Shown: positions 8,647-19,553 of the stretch, piece by piece | Position numbering within the stretch: the stretch's first letter is position 1 | Layout: every line of letters starts with the position of its first letter | NCBI RefSeq assembly: GCF_947500605.1 | Contig: NZ_CANMSJ010000003.1 | Span: 267,816-331,815, forward strand | Source of the DNA: an uncultured Lacinutrix sp. | GTDB lineage: Bacteria > Bacteroidota > Bacteroidia > Flavobacteriales > Flavobacteriaceae | Reading direction: 5' to 3' | Length of the DNA: 64,000 nucleotides | Translations under genes and position numbers: made by a program | Notes under the pieces: model-generated | What the model was told of the DNA's origin: nothing | The model's input: only the letters and a program-made list of their open reading frames with translations | The model's database searches: none

Positions 8647-9246
8647 ATGAAAATAAACTATAAAAATATTGTTTTAGCAATTTGTTCATTAGGATTATTA
8701 GTTTCCTGTAACGAAGATCCTAAACCAAAACCTAAGGCTTATTTAGCATTAGAATATCCAGAAGCTATTTACAAAACGGAAGATATTACAAAAATGCCTT
8801 TTACTTTCGATCGTAATGCTTTAGGTAAAAACCTAAAAACTAAAACACTTAAAGGAGAAACTACCAGTTATGGTATTAATATAGAATATCCCAACCTTAA
8901 AGGGACGATTTATATTACTTATAAGGCTCTAGAACACAATGAAAAGTTATTAAGGACATATCTTATAAACGCGCAAAATTTTACTCAAGAGCATACGCAA
9001 AAAGCCGATGTTATAGATGGTATTGTTTACGAAAACCCAGAACGTAAAGTTTATGGAATGTTTTACGATGTTGGTGGTAATGCAGCTTCACAATCACAGT
9101 TTTATGTAACCGATAGTATTAATCATTTTATAACAGGATCTCTTTATTTTTACGCGAAACCTAATTACGATTCTATTCTGCCTGCAGCAAATTATCTACA
9201 AAAGGATATTATGAGAATTATGGAGAGTTTAGAGTGGAAGAAATAA
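8647..9246 (+). CDS. gldD: Gliding motility lipoprotein GldD
   Basis: 199 residues with a lipoprotein signal: charged start MKINYKN, hydrophobic core and lipobox LLVSC with the lipidated Cys at 21. Then KPKAYLALEYPEAIY and MPFTFDRN, characteristic of GldD. The protein is needed for gliding and for T9SS function in Flavobacterium; its precise role is unknown. It is directly downstream of gldE, as in F. johnsoniae, and is followed by a bidirectional terminator. The C-terminal NYLQKDIMRIMESLEWK is complete. Confidence 0.92.
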   Translation: MKINYKNIVLAICSLGLLVSCNEDPKPKPKAYLALEYPEAIYKTEDITKMPFTFDRNALGKNLKTKTLKGETTSYGINIEYPNLKGTIYITYKALEHNEKLLRTYLINAQNFTQEHTQKADVIDGIVYENPERKVYGMFYDVGGNAASQSQFYVTDSINHFITGSLYFYAKPNYDSILPAANYLQKDIMRIMESLEWKK

Positions 9247-9292
9247 ACTTATACAAATAAGATTTAAAGATACTATTCAAAATATTAAGCAT

Positions 9293-9328
9293 AAAAAAAA
9301 CGCGAAACATAAGTTTCGCGTTTTTTAT
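9293..9328. terminator. Bidirectional terminator between gldD and atpC
   Basis: CGCGAAAC (9301-9308) pairs with GTTTCGCG (9313-9320), flanked by A8 on the left and T6 on the right. The two genes converge on it. Confidence 0.88.
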
Positions 9329-9345
9329 TTATTGTGAGTAATAAA

Positions 9346-9639
9346 TTAATCAGCTAAAATGATTGCCTTATTATCTTTCATTTCTAATGTTCCAGATTTT
9401 ATTTTTAAAGTTAAAACCTTATTGTCATCAGCATGCGGTATAACACTACCATGTAAATCATCAAAAACAAGATGACTTTGTGTATGTGTGTTTATTTTAA
9501 CAGTTCCTTCTGCTAAAACAGCTACAATTGCTGCGTGATTATTAAGCATCTGAAACTCTCCATTTAATCCTGGTACAGTTACAGCGTCTACTTCACTACT
9601 AAATAAAGTTGCTTCTGGTGATACAATTTCTAAATACAT
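9346..9639 (-). CDS. atpC: ATP synthase F1 epsilon subunit (short form)
   Basis: 97 residues. Epsilon is the small rotor subunit of F1. The sequence covers the N-terminal beta-sandwich (LEIVSPEATLFSSEVDAVTVPGLNGEFQMLNNHAAIVAVL) and ends after about 95 residues. The inhibitory C-terminal helical hairpin of E. coli epsilon (about 138 residues in total) is missing, which is the usual state in Flavobacteriia rather than a truncation. It is downstream of atpD, with 89 bases between them; in this phylum atpDC is commonly separated from the rest of the atp genes, and no others are seen here. Confidence 0.93.
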   Translation of the reverse strand: MYLEIVSPEATLFSSEVDAVTVPGLNGEFQMLNNHAAIVAVLAEGTVKINTHTQSHLVFDDLHGSVIPHADDNKVLTLKIKSGTLEMKDNKAIILAD

Positions 9640-9728
9640 CTTTTAAATTTTATTTAAAAGCTTCCGTGTAAACAGAAGTCTCATTTATATTAATAAGATG
9701 CTGAAATAAATTCAGCACTTGCTTTGGC

Positions 9729-11240
<1,512 letters not shown>

Positions 11241-11297
11241 TTATCTATTTAATATTATGCGATTTAATTGTTTGAAAACACCTTCGGTTTTCGCGTG

Positions 11298-11305
11298 CAA
11301 AGATA
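11298..11305 (-). promoter_or_regulatory. -7 box of the atpDC promoter
   Basis: On the minus strand TATCTTTG matches TAnnTTTG, 60 bases upstream of the atpD ATG. A clean TTG -33 element was not found at standard spacing. Confidence 0.55.
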
Positions 11306-11351
11306 GGGGATTTAATTTAAAATAAAAGTTGTTTCCCAAGCTTTTTATGTA

Positions 11352-11383
11352 TAAAAAAACGCCTTCAATAAGAAGGCGTTTTA
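11352..11383 (-). terminator. Terminator of the TBDR/SGNH-lipoprotein operon
   Basis: CGCCTTC (11360-11366) pairs with GAAGGCG (11372-11378) around a 5-base loop. The A run on the left becomes a T run on the minus strand. It follows the stop of the lipoprotein gene at 11408. Confidence 0.8.
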
Positions 11384-11407
11384 TATTATGTTGTTTTTTT
11401 GTTGTTA

Positions 11408-13039
11408 TTATAACTGAGGAGAGTAGTTTACTCCAAAATCATCAGCCTTAGCAACATTTCCAGAAGCTCTAAAGTTAGAACCGTAAGTGGTATCAATAGC
11501 ATCTAAGAAAGAATTTGCCATTAAAGCATAACCTCTAGCTGTTAAATGAATACCATCCAAACTTACTAAACCACCAAAAACTAATCTTGTATCCAAATTG
11601 TAACTATCAAATTGAACACCTGTTGTAGTTGCTTGTGTTAAAATACTATTTAAGTCTACTAAAGCTAATCCTTTTGCAGAAGCAATAGCTGAAATTGAAG
11701 CGTTGTAAGTTGCTGTAGCATTAGCTATTTCTAATTGTTCTGAAGGTAGTAATACCCATTTGTCTTCTAAAGGTAGAGTTATACCTTCTACAGAAAATTG
11801 TCCAGCCAATGCTTGAGGTAAACCTTGACCCATTAATACTCCTACATTAGTAGTGTTAACGGTTCCTATTACACTAGAACTAGGTAATACAAATAAATCT
11901 TCTGCGGTTGCTTGTCTTGTTTGTCCATAAGTGTTCCCCAAAAGGTTTGCTACTAATGGTGCAGCTGCTGGTGGTAGCCCAAATTGAGCTATAAAAGCAG
12001 GGAATGTTGGGCTAGCATTTAATTGTGCTATAATTATTCCTGAGATATCTGCTAAGCTTTCATCTTTTATAACTACTGCGCTTGCTTCTGTTTCAGAAAA
12101 AACAATTGCTCTCGCAGGATCTACAGCATTAAATATTGGGTTTAATGCTCCAAATATTGAGTTTAATAAAGGGATTTGTGGACCAAAACTTGAATCTGTT
12201 GGATCTAATGGATTGAAAGGTACAGTTGTAAAGTGAGATAAGCTTGTAATATCTGGCAAGTTACCAATAGCTCCTTTAGCTCCATTAGAAGTTAAAGCAT
12301 TTACAATTGTGTTTAATGAAAAATCAAAAGTTGCATTAGGTGTAATAGGGTTTGTACCGTCACCACCTGTAGTTGCATAGCCTAATACATCATTACCACC
12401 AACTTCACTTAGTGTAAAAAATGTTGGATTTTGAGCAGCAGCTAATTCTAACATTGAGGCATCTGGTGTTGCTCCTGTTAATCTTACTGCATATGGATTT
12501 GCTAACCCTGCAGATAAGTTTGCTAAATTACCATATCCGGGAGCAATCATATGAAAACTTTTTGCGCCAGGTACTCCAACATTGTTAAAAGGTCCAGTCG
12601 GAGGTGATAATAAATCAGTCCCTACAGTTACTGGGCCTATTGCATCCTCTAAAGGAATTGGTCCTGCTCCTCCAAAAACTAATCTTGGATCTTGAATTCT
12701 TGAACCTCCAAGGGCTAGTCCTCCATAATTGTCAGACATTAAAGGTTGCGTAAAAGTTCCTCCTCCTGCATTAGCAAATTGTTTTGCTAGTGTATTTGGG
12801 AAAGAGTTTTCTTGCGATGCAATAAATAAACCACCATCTGTAAATCCTGCTGTAAATGAAGCTCCTAGGGCAACATAGTTTGAAAAGTCTACAGAACCTG
12901 CGTTTAATGCTGGTAATACTACTGTAGGTTGTGGTTGCTCATCTAAGAATTCTTCAAAATCTTCTTCATCATTACAGGCTGTTAAACTTACAGCAATTGC
13001 TAGAAGCCCTATATATTTTAAGTTTTTAAATGTCTTCAT
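11408..13039 (-). CDS. SGNH/GDSL-hydrolase-like lipoprotein, partner of a TonB-dependent receptor
   Basis: 543 residues. Lipoprotein signal with lipobox SLTAC (Cys22) and then an acidic stretch (NDEEDFEEFLDE), so probably surface-exposed or periplasmic and outer-membrane anchored. Three SGNH blocks are visible: block I as VALGASFTAGF (Ser61, but Ala60 where GDS has Asp), block III as GGNDVLGY near residue 215, and block V as DGIHLTARGY near 494-503 (Asp and His of the triad). The Ser, Gly, Asn and His landmarks are thus kept. Esterase or acylhydrolase activity is plausible but unproven. It starts one base after the stop of the upstream TBDR gene, so the two are surely co-transcribed. The function of the pair may be import of an acylated substrate or of fatty acids. 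Confidence 0.75.
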   Translation of the reverse strand: MKTFKNLKYIGLLAIAVSLTACNDEEDFEEFLDEQPQPTVVLPALNAGSVDFSNYVALGASFTAGFTDGGLFIASQENSFPNTLAKQFANAGGGTFTQPLMSDNYGGLALGGSRIQDPRLVFGGAGPIPLEDAIGPVTVGTDLLSPPTGPFNNVGVPGAKSFHMIAPGYGNLANLSAGLANPYAVRLTGATPDASMLELAAAQNPTFFTLSEVGGNDVLGYATTGGDGTNPITPNATFDFSLNTIVNALTSNGAKGAIGNLPDITSLSHFTTVPFNPLDPTDSSFGPQIPLLNSIFGALNPIFNAVDPARAIVFSETEASAVVIKDESLADISGIIIAQLNASPTFPAFIAQFGLPPAAAPLVANLLGNTYGQTRQATAEDLFVLPSSSVIGTVNTTNVGVLMGQGLPQALAGQFSVEGITLPLEDKWVLLPSEQLEIANATATYNASISAIASAKGLALVDLNSILTQATTTGVQFDSYNLDTRLVFGGLVSLDGIHLTARGYALMANSFLDAIDTTYGSNFRASGNVAKADDFGVNYSPQL

Positions 13040-13040
13040 T

Positions 13041-15821
13041 TTATAAGTTATTAATTGTTAATGATGCGTAGTACATAGATCCTATAAATCCTGTACCAAA
13101 CGCTGTAAAATACTCGCTACCTGTAAGATTTGTAGCTCCTACTTTTATTACAGATTTTAAACTTGGTACTTTATAGTTTATTTGTGCATCTACTGTATGG
13201 AATTCTGGTACAATACCATTTCCAAAAGTTGCTTCCCAGAAATAATCATCGCTAAATCTGTATGATACATTAAAACCGAAGTTTGTAAATACCTCTGTAT
13301 GACCAAATGAAGCCTTAAATTTATGTTCTGGTGTGTTAAAGTTTGTTTGAAAATCTGGATTAGATGCTCTATCAAAATCTTGTTTTGTAAACGTATAACT
13401 TCCGCTTAAATCAAAACCATCAAGTACTTTAGTAGATAAACCAAGTGATGCACCATAAGAATTTACATCTATATCTGAGTTTGTGTAAGCACTGTATGCT
13501 TGGTAATCACCATTAGCAATTGCTCCTGCAGATAATGCACCGTCTCCAACTACTCCATAGTAAGGAGATATAACAACTTCTTGAGATATAAAGTCTTGAT
13601 ACTTGTTGTAGTATGTACTAAAATCTACAATTAATTTATCGAATTTACCTCTATAACCAATTTCCATAGAAGTTACTTGTTCTGGCTTAATAATGTTTGG
13701 ATTTGCAACTTTTAAAGAGTTTACATCTTGAGTGTTAGCGAAATCTTGTACAGAGCTAGCAGAATAAGAATTATTATAAGCGGCTGCACCTGTTTGTGTA
13801 ATTGTTGCAGGTTGGCCATATCCACCTTGAGCAGGGTTTGTTCCTTGCGCAGCAGTACTTACTTCGAAAGTTCTAACATATCTATTTAAGTTGCTTGGTG
13901 CTGAACCTACTAATATTGCTCTACCTGCATCTAGACCTATAAATAAATCTTGAGTAGTTGGGTTTCTAAATCCTGTTTGAACAGAAGCTCTGATATTATG
14001 ATCTCTATTAAGTGTTAAACCTGCAGATAATCTTGGAGAGAAAAAACCATCGAATAATTCAGACTTATCATAACGTCCAGAAGCCGTTAATTTTAATTTC
14101 ATATCATTATTAAGTTCTAAATCTTTTTGTATTTGAGTATAAACACCATATTCAGAATATTCAATCGGACCATCTAAATCTGTATATATACTTCCTCCAG
14201 AATTTAAATTATATTTTCTATAAGAACCACCAACTTGAATGTCTGCAATATCTACTAAATGACTAAAGTTGTAATTAGCATCACTGTGGAAGTATTTAGA
14301 AGCATCTCTAAATTGAGAACCTGTAGCTAAATCTGGATCTTTAATAATTCTATTGAAAGCATTTTTAAACTCTGTAGATCCTGGTAAAAAACGACCTTCG
14401 TCTGCAACAGCTCTAGAAGCATCGTGTTTTTGTTGTGTTGTTAAACCTTGAGGGTTTCCAGCTAGTTCTATATTTGCATAATTACCTATGTAATCTCCAA
14501 ACCAATCTTCATCACTTTTCCATGACCTGTTAATGTTAATTCCGGTAAATACCATATCATAAGAATCACCAGCTTTATCTGAAACTTCGTAAGCTCTAAC
14601 AAAGAAATTATCATTCTTAACCTCTAATTTGTGTTGTTGTTGAAAGAAGCCATTAATGTTATATCTATTGGTTCCTTGATAAATTGTTGTACCTGTACCA
14701 ACTTTTCCAACGTAAGAAATTTCTAAACTGTTATCTTCAATTGGTCTATAGTAGAGTCCCCAATCTGCTTTTATACTTTCAGCATTATAATTTGTTAAAG
14801 TATTTTCATTATAACCAGTTCTACTTACTTCAACATCTGGAATAAAACCAAGTCCTGATGCAGCTCTAATGTTTGTAGAAACTTCATCTCCATAAACGTT
14901 AATACCATCGTAGTTAGTATTAGCACGAGTTCTATTTGGATCAATTTTATCTATTTCACTAGTTGCTTGCCAATCTGTACCTTTTAAGTATCCAAAATTT
15001 ACTTTTGCAGCAAACTTTTCTGAAAACTTATGTCCCATTGTTATTCCAACATCTGTATATGCATTATCTCCTGCAGCTTCTTGAGAAGTAATACCTCTTT
15101 TCAAAGAAACTCTAACACCTTGATGATCGAATGGATTTTTACTTCTCATAAATAAAACACCATTAAATGCATTTGCACCATAAAGAGCTGAAGAAGCTCC
15201 AGGCAGCAATTCTACACTTTGCACATCTGTTTCAACCATACCAACTAAGTTTCCAATTGGGAAATTTAAAGCAGGAGTAGAGTTGTCCATTCCGTCTACT
15301 AATTGCATAAATCTTGTATTTGCAAATGTTGCGAAACCACGTGTATTTACAGATTTAAAGGTTAAACTATTAGTATTTACATCTACACCTTTAAGGTTTT
15401 CTAATCCACCGTAAAAATCTGCAGAAGCTGTGTTTTTAATCTCTTTAAGACCAAAACGTTCAACCGTTACAGGAGATTCGAAAATACGTTCTGGAGTTCT
15501 AGAAGCGGAAAGAACCACTTCGTCAAGAACGCTACCTTCTTGTAAAACGAAATTTAATGTTTGATTTTTAGAAGTTACATCCATTGTTTCTGTAGAAAAA
15601 CCAACACTACTAGCTTGAACAGAAAATGGAGGATTACTATCTGTTTTTAATGTAAATTGACCATCAAAATCACTTACATTTCCCGAAGATGTTCCTGTTA
15701 CTATAACATTTGCGCCAGGAATTGGAGTTCCATTATTGTCCATAACAGTACCACTTATTGTGGTTTGTGCAAAAGCAAACGCGCAAAACAGCAACAATAC
15801 AATTGATAAGTTTGTTCTCAT
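13041..15821 (-). CDS. TonB-dependent receptor with carboxypeptidase-regulatory-like domain
   Basis: 926 residues. A signal peptide (1-18, ending AFAQ) is followed by a CarboxypepD_reg-like domain (about 20-95: TISGTVMDNNGTPIPGANVIV, VSDFDGQFTL), a plug domain (about 110-225: SASRTPERIFESPVTVERF, LPGASSALYGANAFNGVLFM) and a 22-stranded beta-barrel to the end. The family carries large or scarce substrates across the outer membrane using TonB energy. There is no SusD partner; instead the next gene is the SGNH-like lipoprotein, one base away. The substrate cannot be named from sequence. A 16-base palindrome lies 75-90 bases upstream. Confidence 0.9.
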   Translation of the reverse strand: MRTNLSIVLLLFCAFAFAQTTISGTVMDNNGTPIPGANVIVTGTSSGNVSDFDGQFTLKTDSNPPFSVQASSVGFSTETMDVTSKNQTLNFVLQEGSVLDEVVLSASRTPERIFESPVTVERFGLKEIKNTASADFYGGLENLKGVDVNTNSLTFKSVNTRGFATFANTRFMQLVDGMDNSTPALNFPIGNLVGMVETDVQSVELLPGASSALYGANAFNGVLFMRSKNPFDHQGVRVSLKRGITSQEAAGDNAYTDVGITMGHKFSEKFAAKVNFGYLKGTDWQATSEIDKIDPNRTRANTNYDGINVYGDEVSTNIRAASGLGFIPDVEVSRTGYNENTLTNYNAESIKADWGLYYRPIEDNSLEISYVGKVGTGTTIYQGTNRYNINGFFQQQHKLEVKNDNFFVRAYEVSDKAGDSYDMVFTGININRSWKSDEDWFGDYIGNYANIELAGNPQGLTTQQKHDASRAVADEGRFLPGSTEFKNAFNRIIKDPDLATGSQFRDASKYFHSDANYNFSHLVDIADIQVGGSYRKYNLNSGGSIYTDLDGPIEYSEYGVYTQIQKDLELNNDMKLKLTASGRYDKSELFDGFFSPRLSAGLTLNRDHNIRASVQTGFRNPTTQDLFIGLDAGRAILVGSAPSNLNRYVRTFEVSTAAQGTNPAQGGYGQPATITQTGAAAYNNSYSASSVQDFANTQDVNSLKVANPNIIKPEQVTSMEIGYRGKFDKLIVDFSTYYNKYQDFISQEVVISPYYGVVGDGALSAGAIANGDYQAYSAYTNSDIDVNSYGASLGLSTKVLDGFDLSGSYTFTKQDFDRASNPDFQTNFNTPEHKFKASFGHTEVFTNFGFNVSYRFSDDYFWEATFGNGIVPEFHTVDAQINYKVPSLKSVIKVGATNLTGSEYFTAFGTGFIGSMYYASLTINNL

Positions 15822-15894
15822 TTTTTAGATTTAGTTAATTTAATATAAGCCAATATACGTTTTTTAACTATATCTTAAAAAAAAGTTAACAAAA

Positions 15895-15910
15895 ATTATG
15901 CGTGCATAAT
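15895..15910. promoter_or_regulatory. 16-base palindrome upstream of a TonB-dependent receptor
   Basis: ATTATGC (15895-15901) and GCATAAT (15904-15910) are perfect inverted arms around GT. It lies about 75-90 bases upstream of the TBDR start at 15821. Its core TTATGCGTGCAT recurs exactly at 57084-57095, upstream of another TBDR. It could be an operator; no regulator gene is nearby. Confidence 0.4.
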
Positions 15911-15918
15911 AAAAATAT

Positions 15919-15972
15919 AAAAAAAAACACCGTCTTTTTTTATACTAATGATAAAAAAAACGGTGTTTTTTA
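15919..15972 (-). terminator. Long terminator hairpin after glmS
   Basis: AACACCGT (15926-15933) pairs with ACGGTGTT (15960-15967), flanked by A and T runs. An inner stem of T/A runs (about 15935-15959) extends it to roughly 20 pairs. It lies just after the glmS stop on the minus strand. Confidence 0.8.
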
Positions 15973-16020
15973 AGTATTTGATAATTTAGGCCTATTCTCT
16001 TAAAATAGTATTAACAGGTG

Positions 16021-17868
16021 TTATTCTACTGTAACAGACTTAGCTAAATTTCTAGGTTGATCTACATTTTTATCAAGCATTACTGCTATATGATAAGATA
16101 ACAATTGTAAAGGAATGGTAGTTAACAACGGTGTTAAAGACTCTATCGTTTCTGGTACCTCAATAACATGGTCAGCAAGATGTTTTACATCTTCATCTCC
16201 TTCTGTTACAATACCAATAATTTTTCCTTTACGTGATTTTATTTCTTGAATGTTACTTACTACCTTTTCATAGTGTCCTTTTTTTGTAGCAATTACAAAA
16301 ACTGGCATTTGATCATCTATTAGAGCAATAGGTCCATGTTTCATTTCTGCAGCTGGATAACCTTCAGCATGAATATAAGAAATTTCCTTTAATTTTAAAG
16401 CACCTTCTAATGCTACTGGGAAATTATAACCACGACCTAGATATAAACAGTTTTTTGCATCTTTATAAGTTTGAGCTACTGTTTTTATATGTTCGTCTTG
16501 TAATAAAGCTTTTTCTACTTTACTCGGGATAAGTTCTAGTTCTTGTAAATGAAGCTGGAAATCGGATTTAGAAATAGTACCTTTTTCTTTAGCTAACTTA
16601 AGAGCTATCAATGTAAGTACAGTAATTTGTGTAGTAAAAGCTTTTGTAGATGCTACACCTATTTCAGGTCCAGCATGAGTATAAGCTCCCGCGTGTGTTT
16701 CTCTTGCAATAGATGAACCAACAACGTTACAAACACCAAAGACAAATGCACCTTTAGATTTTGCTAATTTAATAGCTGCTAAAGTATCTGCAGTTTCTCC
16801 AGACTGTGAGATAGCAATAACAACATCTTTTTCTGTAATTACAGGATTTCTATATCTAAATTCTGATGCATATTCTACTTCAACAGGGATTCTAGCTAAG
16901 TCTTCGAATATATATTCTGCAACTAAACCAGCATGCCATGATGTACCACAAGCAATAATAATAATTCTGTTTGCATTAATTATGCGTTCAAGATTATCAT
17001 CTATACCGGCCATTCTTATTATGCCTTCTTTTACTAACATCCTTCCGCGATAAGTGTCTTTTATAGCTTCAGGTTGTTCGTGTATTTCTTTTAACATAAA
17101 GTGATCGTAACCACCTTTTACTATTTGTTCTAAGTTAAGTTGTAACTCTTGAATGTAAGGGGCAACTAAAGAATCATCTTTAATTTTTCTAATTTTTATT
17201 CCTTTTTTTAAACGCACAACAGCCATTTCCTCATCTTCGAGGTATATTGCTTTTTTTGTGTATTCTAAAAAAGGTGTTGCGTCACTGGCAATAAAAAATT
17301 CATCTTCTCCTACACCAATTGCAAGTGGGCTACCTAATTTAGCTACTACAATTTCGTCTGGCTTATTTTTATCGAAAACGGCAATAGCATACGCACCAAT
17401 AACTTGGTTAAGTGCTATTTGTACAGCTTTACCTAGCTTTACTTTTTCGTTCTTTTTTACATCTTCGATAAGGTTTATTAATACTTCTGTATCTGTGTCA
17501 GAAGTAAAAGTGTATCCTCTTTTTATAAGTTCTTTTTTTATTGAAGCGTAGTTTTCAATAATTCCGTTATGAATTATTACTAGCTCACCAGAATTAGAAT
17601 AATGAGGGTGAGAGTTAACATCGTTTGGAACTCCATGTGTAGCCCAACGTGTATGACCTATACCTACAGATCCACTAGTTTGCATTCCTTCGTTAATCTT
17701 ACTTTCTAGATCTGCTACCTTACCTTTTGTTTTAGATAATTTTATGTTTTCTCCATCGTACAAAGCAATTCCTGCACTATCATAACCTCTATATTCTAGT
17801 CTTTTTAATCCTTCAAGAATAATAGGATACGCTTCTTTTTTGCCTATATAGCCAACTATACCACACAT
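16021..17868 (-). CDS. glmS: Glutamine--fructose-6-phosphate aminotransferase (isomerizing)
   Basis: 615 residues. GlmS makes glucosamine-6-phosphate from fructose-6-phosphate and glutamine, the first step to UDP-GlcNAc for peptidoglycan and lipopolysaccharide. It starts MCGIVGYIG with the catalytic Cys exposed at position 2 after Met removal. The glutaminase domain covers about 1-225 and two SIS sugar-isomerase domains about 285-425 and 455-600 (IACGTSWHAG, SQSGETADT, GRGYNFPVALEGALKLKE). It ends in NLAKSVTVE, the conserved tail. It lies 6 bases behind the DUF4270 lipoprotein gene, in one operon. No glmS ribozyme is seen upstream, where coding sequence of the neighbour is found. Confidence 0.96.
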   Translation of the reverse strand: MCGIVGYIGKKEAYPIILEGLKRLEYRGYDSAGIALYDGENIKLSKTKGKVADLESKINEGMQTSGSVGIGHTRWATHGVPNDVNSHPHYSNSGELVIIHNGIIENYASIKKELIKRGYTFTSDTDTEVLINLIEDVKKNEKVKLGKAVQIALNQVIGAYAIAVFDKNKPDEIVVAKLGSPLAIGVGEDEFFIASDATPFLEYTKKAIYLEDEEMAVVRLKKGIKIRKIKDDSLVAPYIQELQLNLEQIVKGGYDHFMLKEIHEQPEAIKDTYRGRMLVKEGIIRMAGIDDNLERIINANRIIIIACGTSWHAGLVAEYIFEDLARIPVEVEYASEFRYRNPVITEKDVVIAISQSGETADTLAAIKLAKSKGAFVFGVCNVVGSSIARETHAGAYTHAGPEIGVASTKAFTTQITVLTLIALKLAKEKGTISKSDFQLHLQELELIPSKVEKALLQDEHIKTVAQTYKDAKNCLYLGRGYNFPVALEGALKLKEISYIHAEGYPAAEMKHGPIALIDDQMPVFVIATKKGHYEKVVSNIQEIKSRKGKIIGIVTEGDEDVKHLADHVIEVPETIESLTPLLTTIPLQLLSYHIAVMLDKNVDQPRNLAKSVTVE

Positions 17869-17874
17869 ATATAT

Positions 17875-19533
17875 TTAATTTTCTGGTTCTGTGTAAAAAA
17901 TTTCAAACTCTGCTCTTAATGGCGTATCGACATTGTCACTGTATCCATGTAAAATTGTTCCTTTAGGACTTAAAATACTTGTACTAGGTATCATGTCTAA
18001 TGTGCTATCGTCATCATCATTATTTACTCCTTGAATTGTAGATCCAGAAGTCACATTAATATTATTTACTAGAAACAATCCTAATTTAACATTCGTAGAA
18101 TCGTTTTGTAAAATATTTGTAATGTGTGATGTTAAACGAATCTTGTATTTTACTCCATTATCCTCGGAATCTCTTTCTAGTGTTTCTGAAAACAAAATTT
18201 TTGAAAATTCAGGTTGCGCAGTGTTAGTTGTTCCATCTAAGAAATAATCTATAATTGGAGCATTGTTTTTAAGATCGTAAAGTGTAACTCGATCAGGTTC
18301 GTCTCCTTCTACAAGGTCTTTGTTTACATAAAATACTAAGTTAGCTTCGTTAATTAACCATTTGCCATTTTTGCTAACAAAATAATCAAGAGAAGGGACT
18401 AAATCACCGTCTTCATTTTGTATGTCTCCAGAGAATAAATCTATTACAGCCATTGATCCATCTGTGCCTTGTAGGTATAGGTTGTCTTCATCACCGTCAT
18501 GATCAACTGCATTAATTTGATTAAATGTATTTACAATATTACCATTAAATTCTAAAGTGTATTCTGTTGTATCGTAAGTTTCTCCTGCTGCTTCTGCATT
18601 TTCTTCTTCAAGATTTGTGTAATCGAAAACTATACTTCCTGAATCGAAATTTAAATAAGTTAAACTTCCGTTAGGGTTTGTTTCGTCTACAGGAACAACT
18701 TTTATAATTAAGCCTCTAAAGAAATCTTTAAAATTACTTTGCGTACTTAATATTTCGCTATCTTGATTGTCAAAGAAAATACTTTCCCAAAAAGAAACAT
18801 TGTTGTTACTAGAATTTGGACCAGCGTCTAAAAGATTTAGTCTAATTCCTGGAGTGATACGCTCAATAACTTCTTCTCCATCAATTATTTCAGAAACTGT
18901 ATGCTCACTAGCACTTATTTTGAAATTTTCATCAGTATAAATTAAATCTGCAGCTGTTGAAACAGATTCAAATAAATCTCCTTGATTAGAAAAGTAAGAT
19001 TGTGTGGTTTCAAAGTCTGAACTTGGATCTAAATCTCTAAGCACATAATTACTTCTATAGATGTATAATTTAAATTCTTGATCTGTATCACCGTAAATAG
19101 AGTCTAAAGTGTAAGTGTTATCACCGTCGGCATCTGTGCTTTCTAGAGTAGAATAATATGGGATGTTAAGCCAAACAGATTCGATAGTTCTATTTATGTT
19201 ACCAAAATCAGGGTTGTATGTTAACGGTGCAACTTGAGAAATAACACTAGCTACAGTTGCACCAAAACCATTAGTTGGGTTTTTGTAAACACCAAAAACT
19301 TTTCCATTTAAATTATTTGTTTGTACACCTTTTTCATCATTTAACCCTCCAGAAAAAGGAGTGAAATTTTGAGTTTTTGCTGTAAATGGGAATAATTTAC
19401 TTGTAGCTTCAAAGTTTTTTATACCTTGAATATTACTTTCTATATTAGTAAAATCGTTATCACAAGATATAGAAATTACTAAAATTAAGCCAAGTAGGGC
19501 GACAGACTTGAGGCTTTTAATCATTTTTTTCAT
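17875..19533 (-). CDS. DUF4270 family lipoprotein
   Basis: 552 residues. Lipobox LVISISC (Cys24) followed by DNDFTNIES marks a lipoprotein. The body matches my memory of DUF4270, a Bacteroidota-specific family of unknown function: SVWLNIPYYST followed by LDSIYGD, IYRSNYVLRDLDP, the middle LRGLIIKV-type segment, and a C-terminal GTILHGYSDN. It sits between the starch-synthase-like gene and glmS; this trio next to panC is a conserved arrangement in Flavobacteriia, but that does not reveal a function. Likely outer-membrane anchored. Confidence 0.8.
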   Translation of the reverse strand: MKKMIKSLKSVALLGLILVISISCDNDFTNIESNIQGIKNFEATSKLFPFTAKTQNFTPFSGGLNDEKGVQTNNLNGKVFGVYKNPTNGFGATVASVISQVAPLTYNPDFGNINRTIESVWLNIPYYSTLESTDADGDNTYTLDSIYGDTDQEFKLYIYRSNYVLRDLDPSSDFETTQSYFSNQGDLFESVSTAADLIYTDENFKISASEHTVSEIIDGEEVIERITPGIRLNLLDAGPNSSNNNVSFWESIFFDNQDSEILSTQSNFKDFFRGLIIKVVPVDETNPNGSLTYLNFDSGSIVFDYTNLEEENAEAAGETYDTTEYTLEFNGNIVNTFNQINAVDHDGDEDNLYLQGTDGSMAVIDLFSGDIQNEDGDLVPSLDYFVSKNGKWLINEANLVFYVNKDLVEGDEPDRVTLYDLKNNAPIIDYFLDGTTNTAQPEFSKILFSETLERDSEDNGVKYKIRLTSHITNILQNDSTNVKLGLFLVNNINVTSGSTIQGVNNDDDDSTLDMIPSTSILSPKGTILHGYSDNVDTPLRAEFEIFYTEPEN

Positions 19534-19553
19534 AAAATATTTTTCTTCGTGTA

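Noticed and set aside
17258..17551. Plus-strand ORF of 97 codons inside glmS
   Set aside because: It lies wholly opposite a conserved essential gene and is explained by that gene's codon use.
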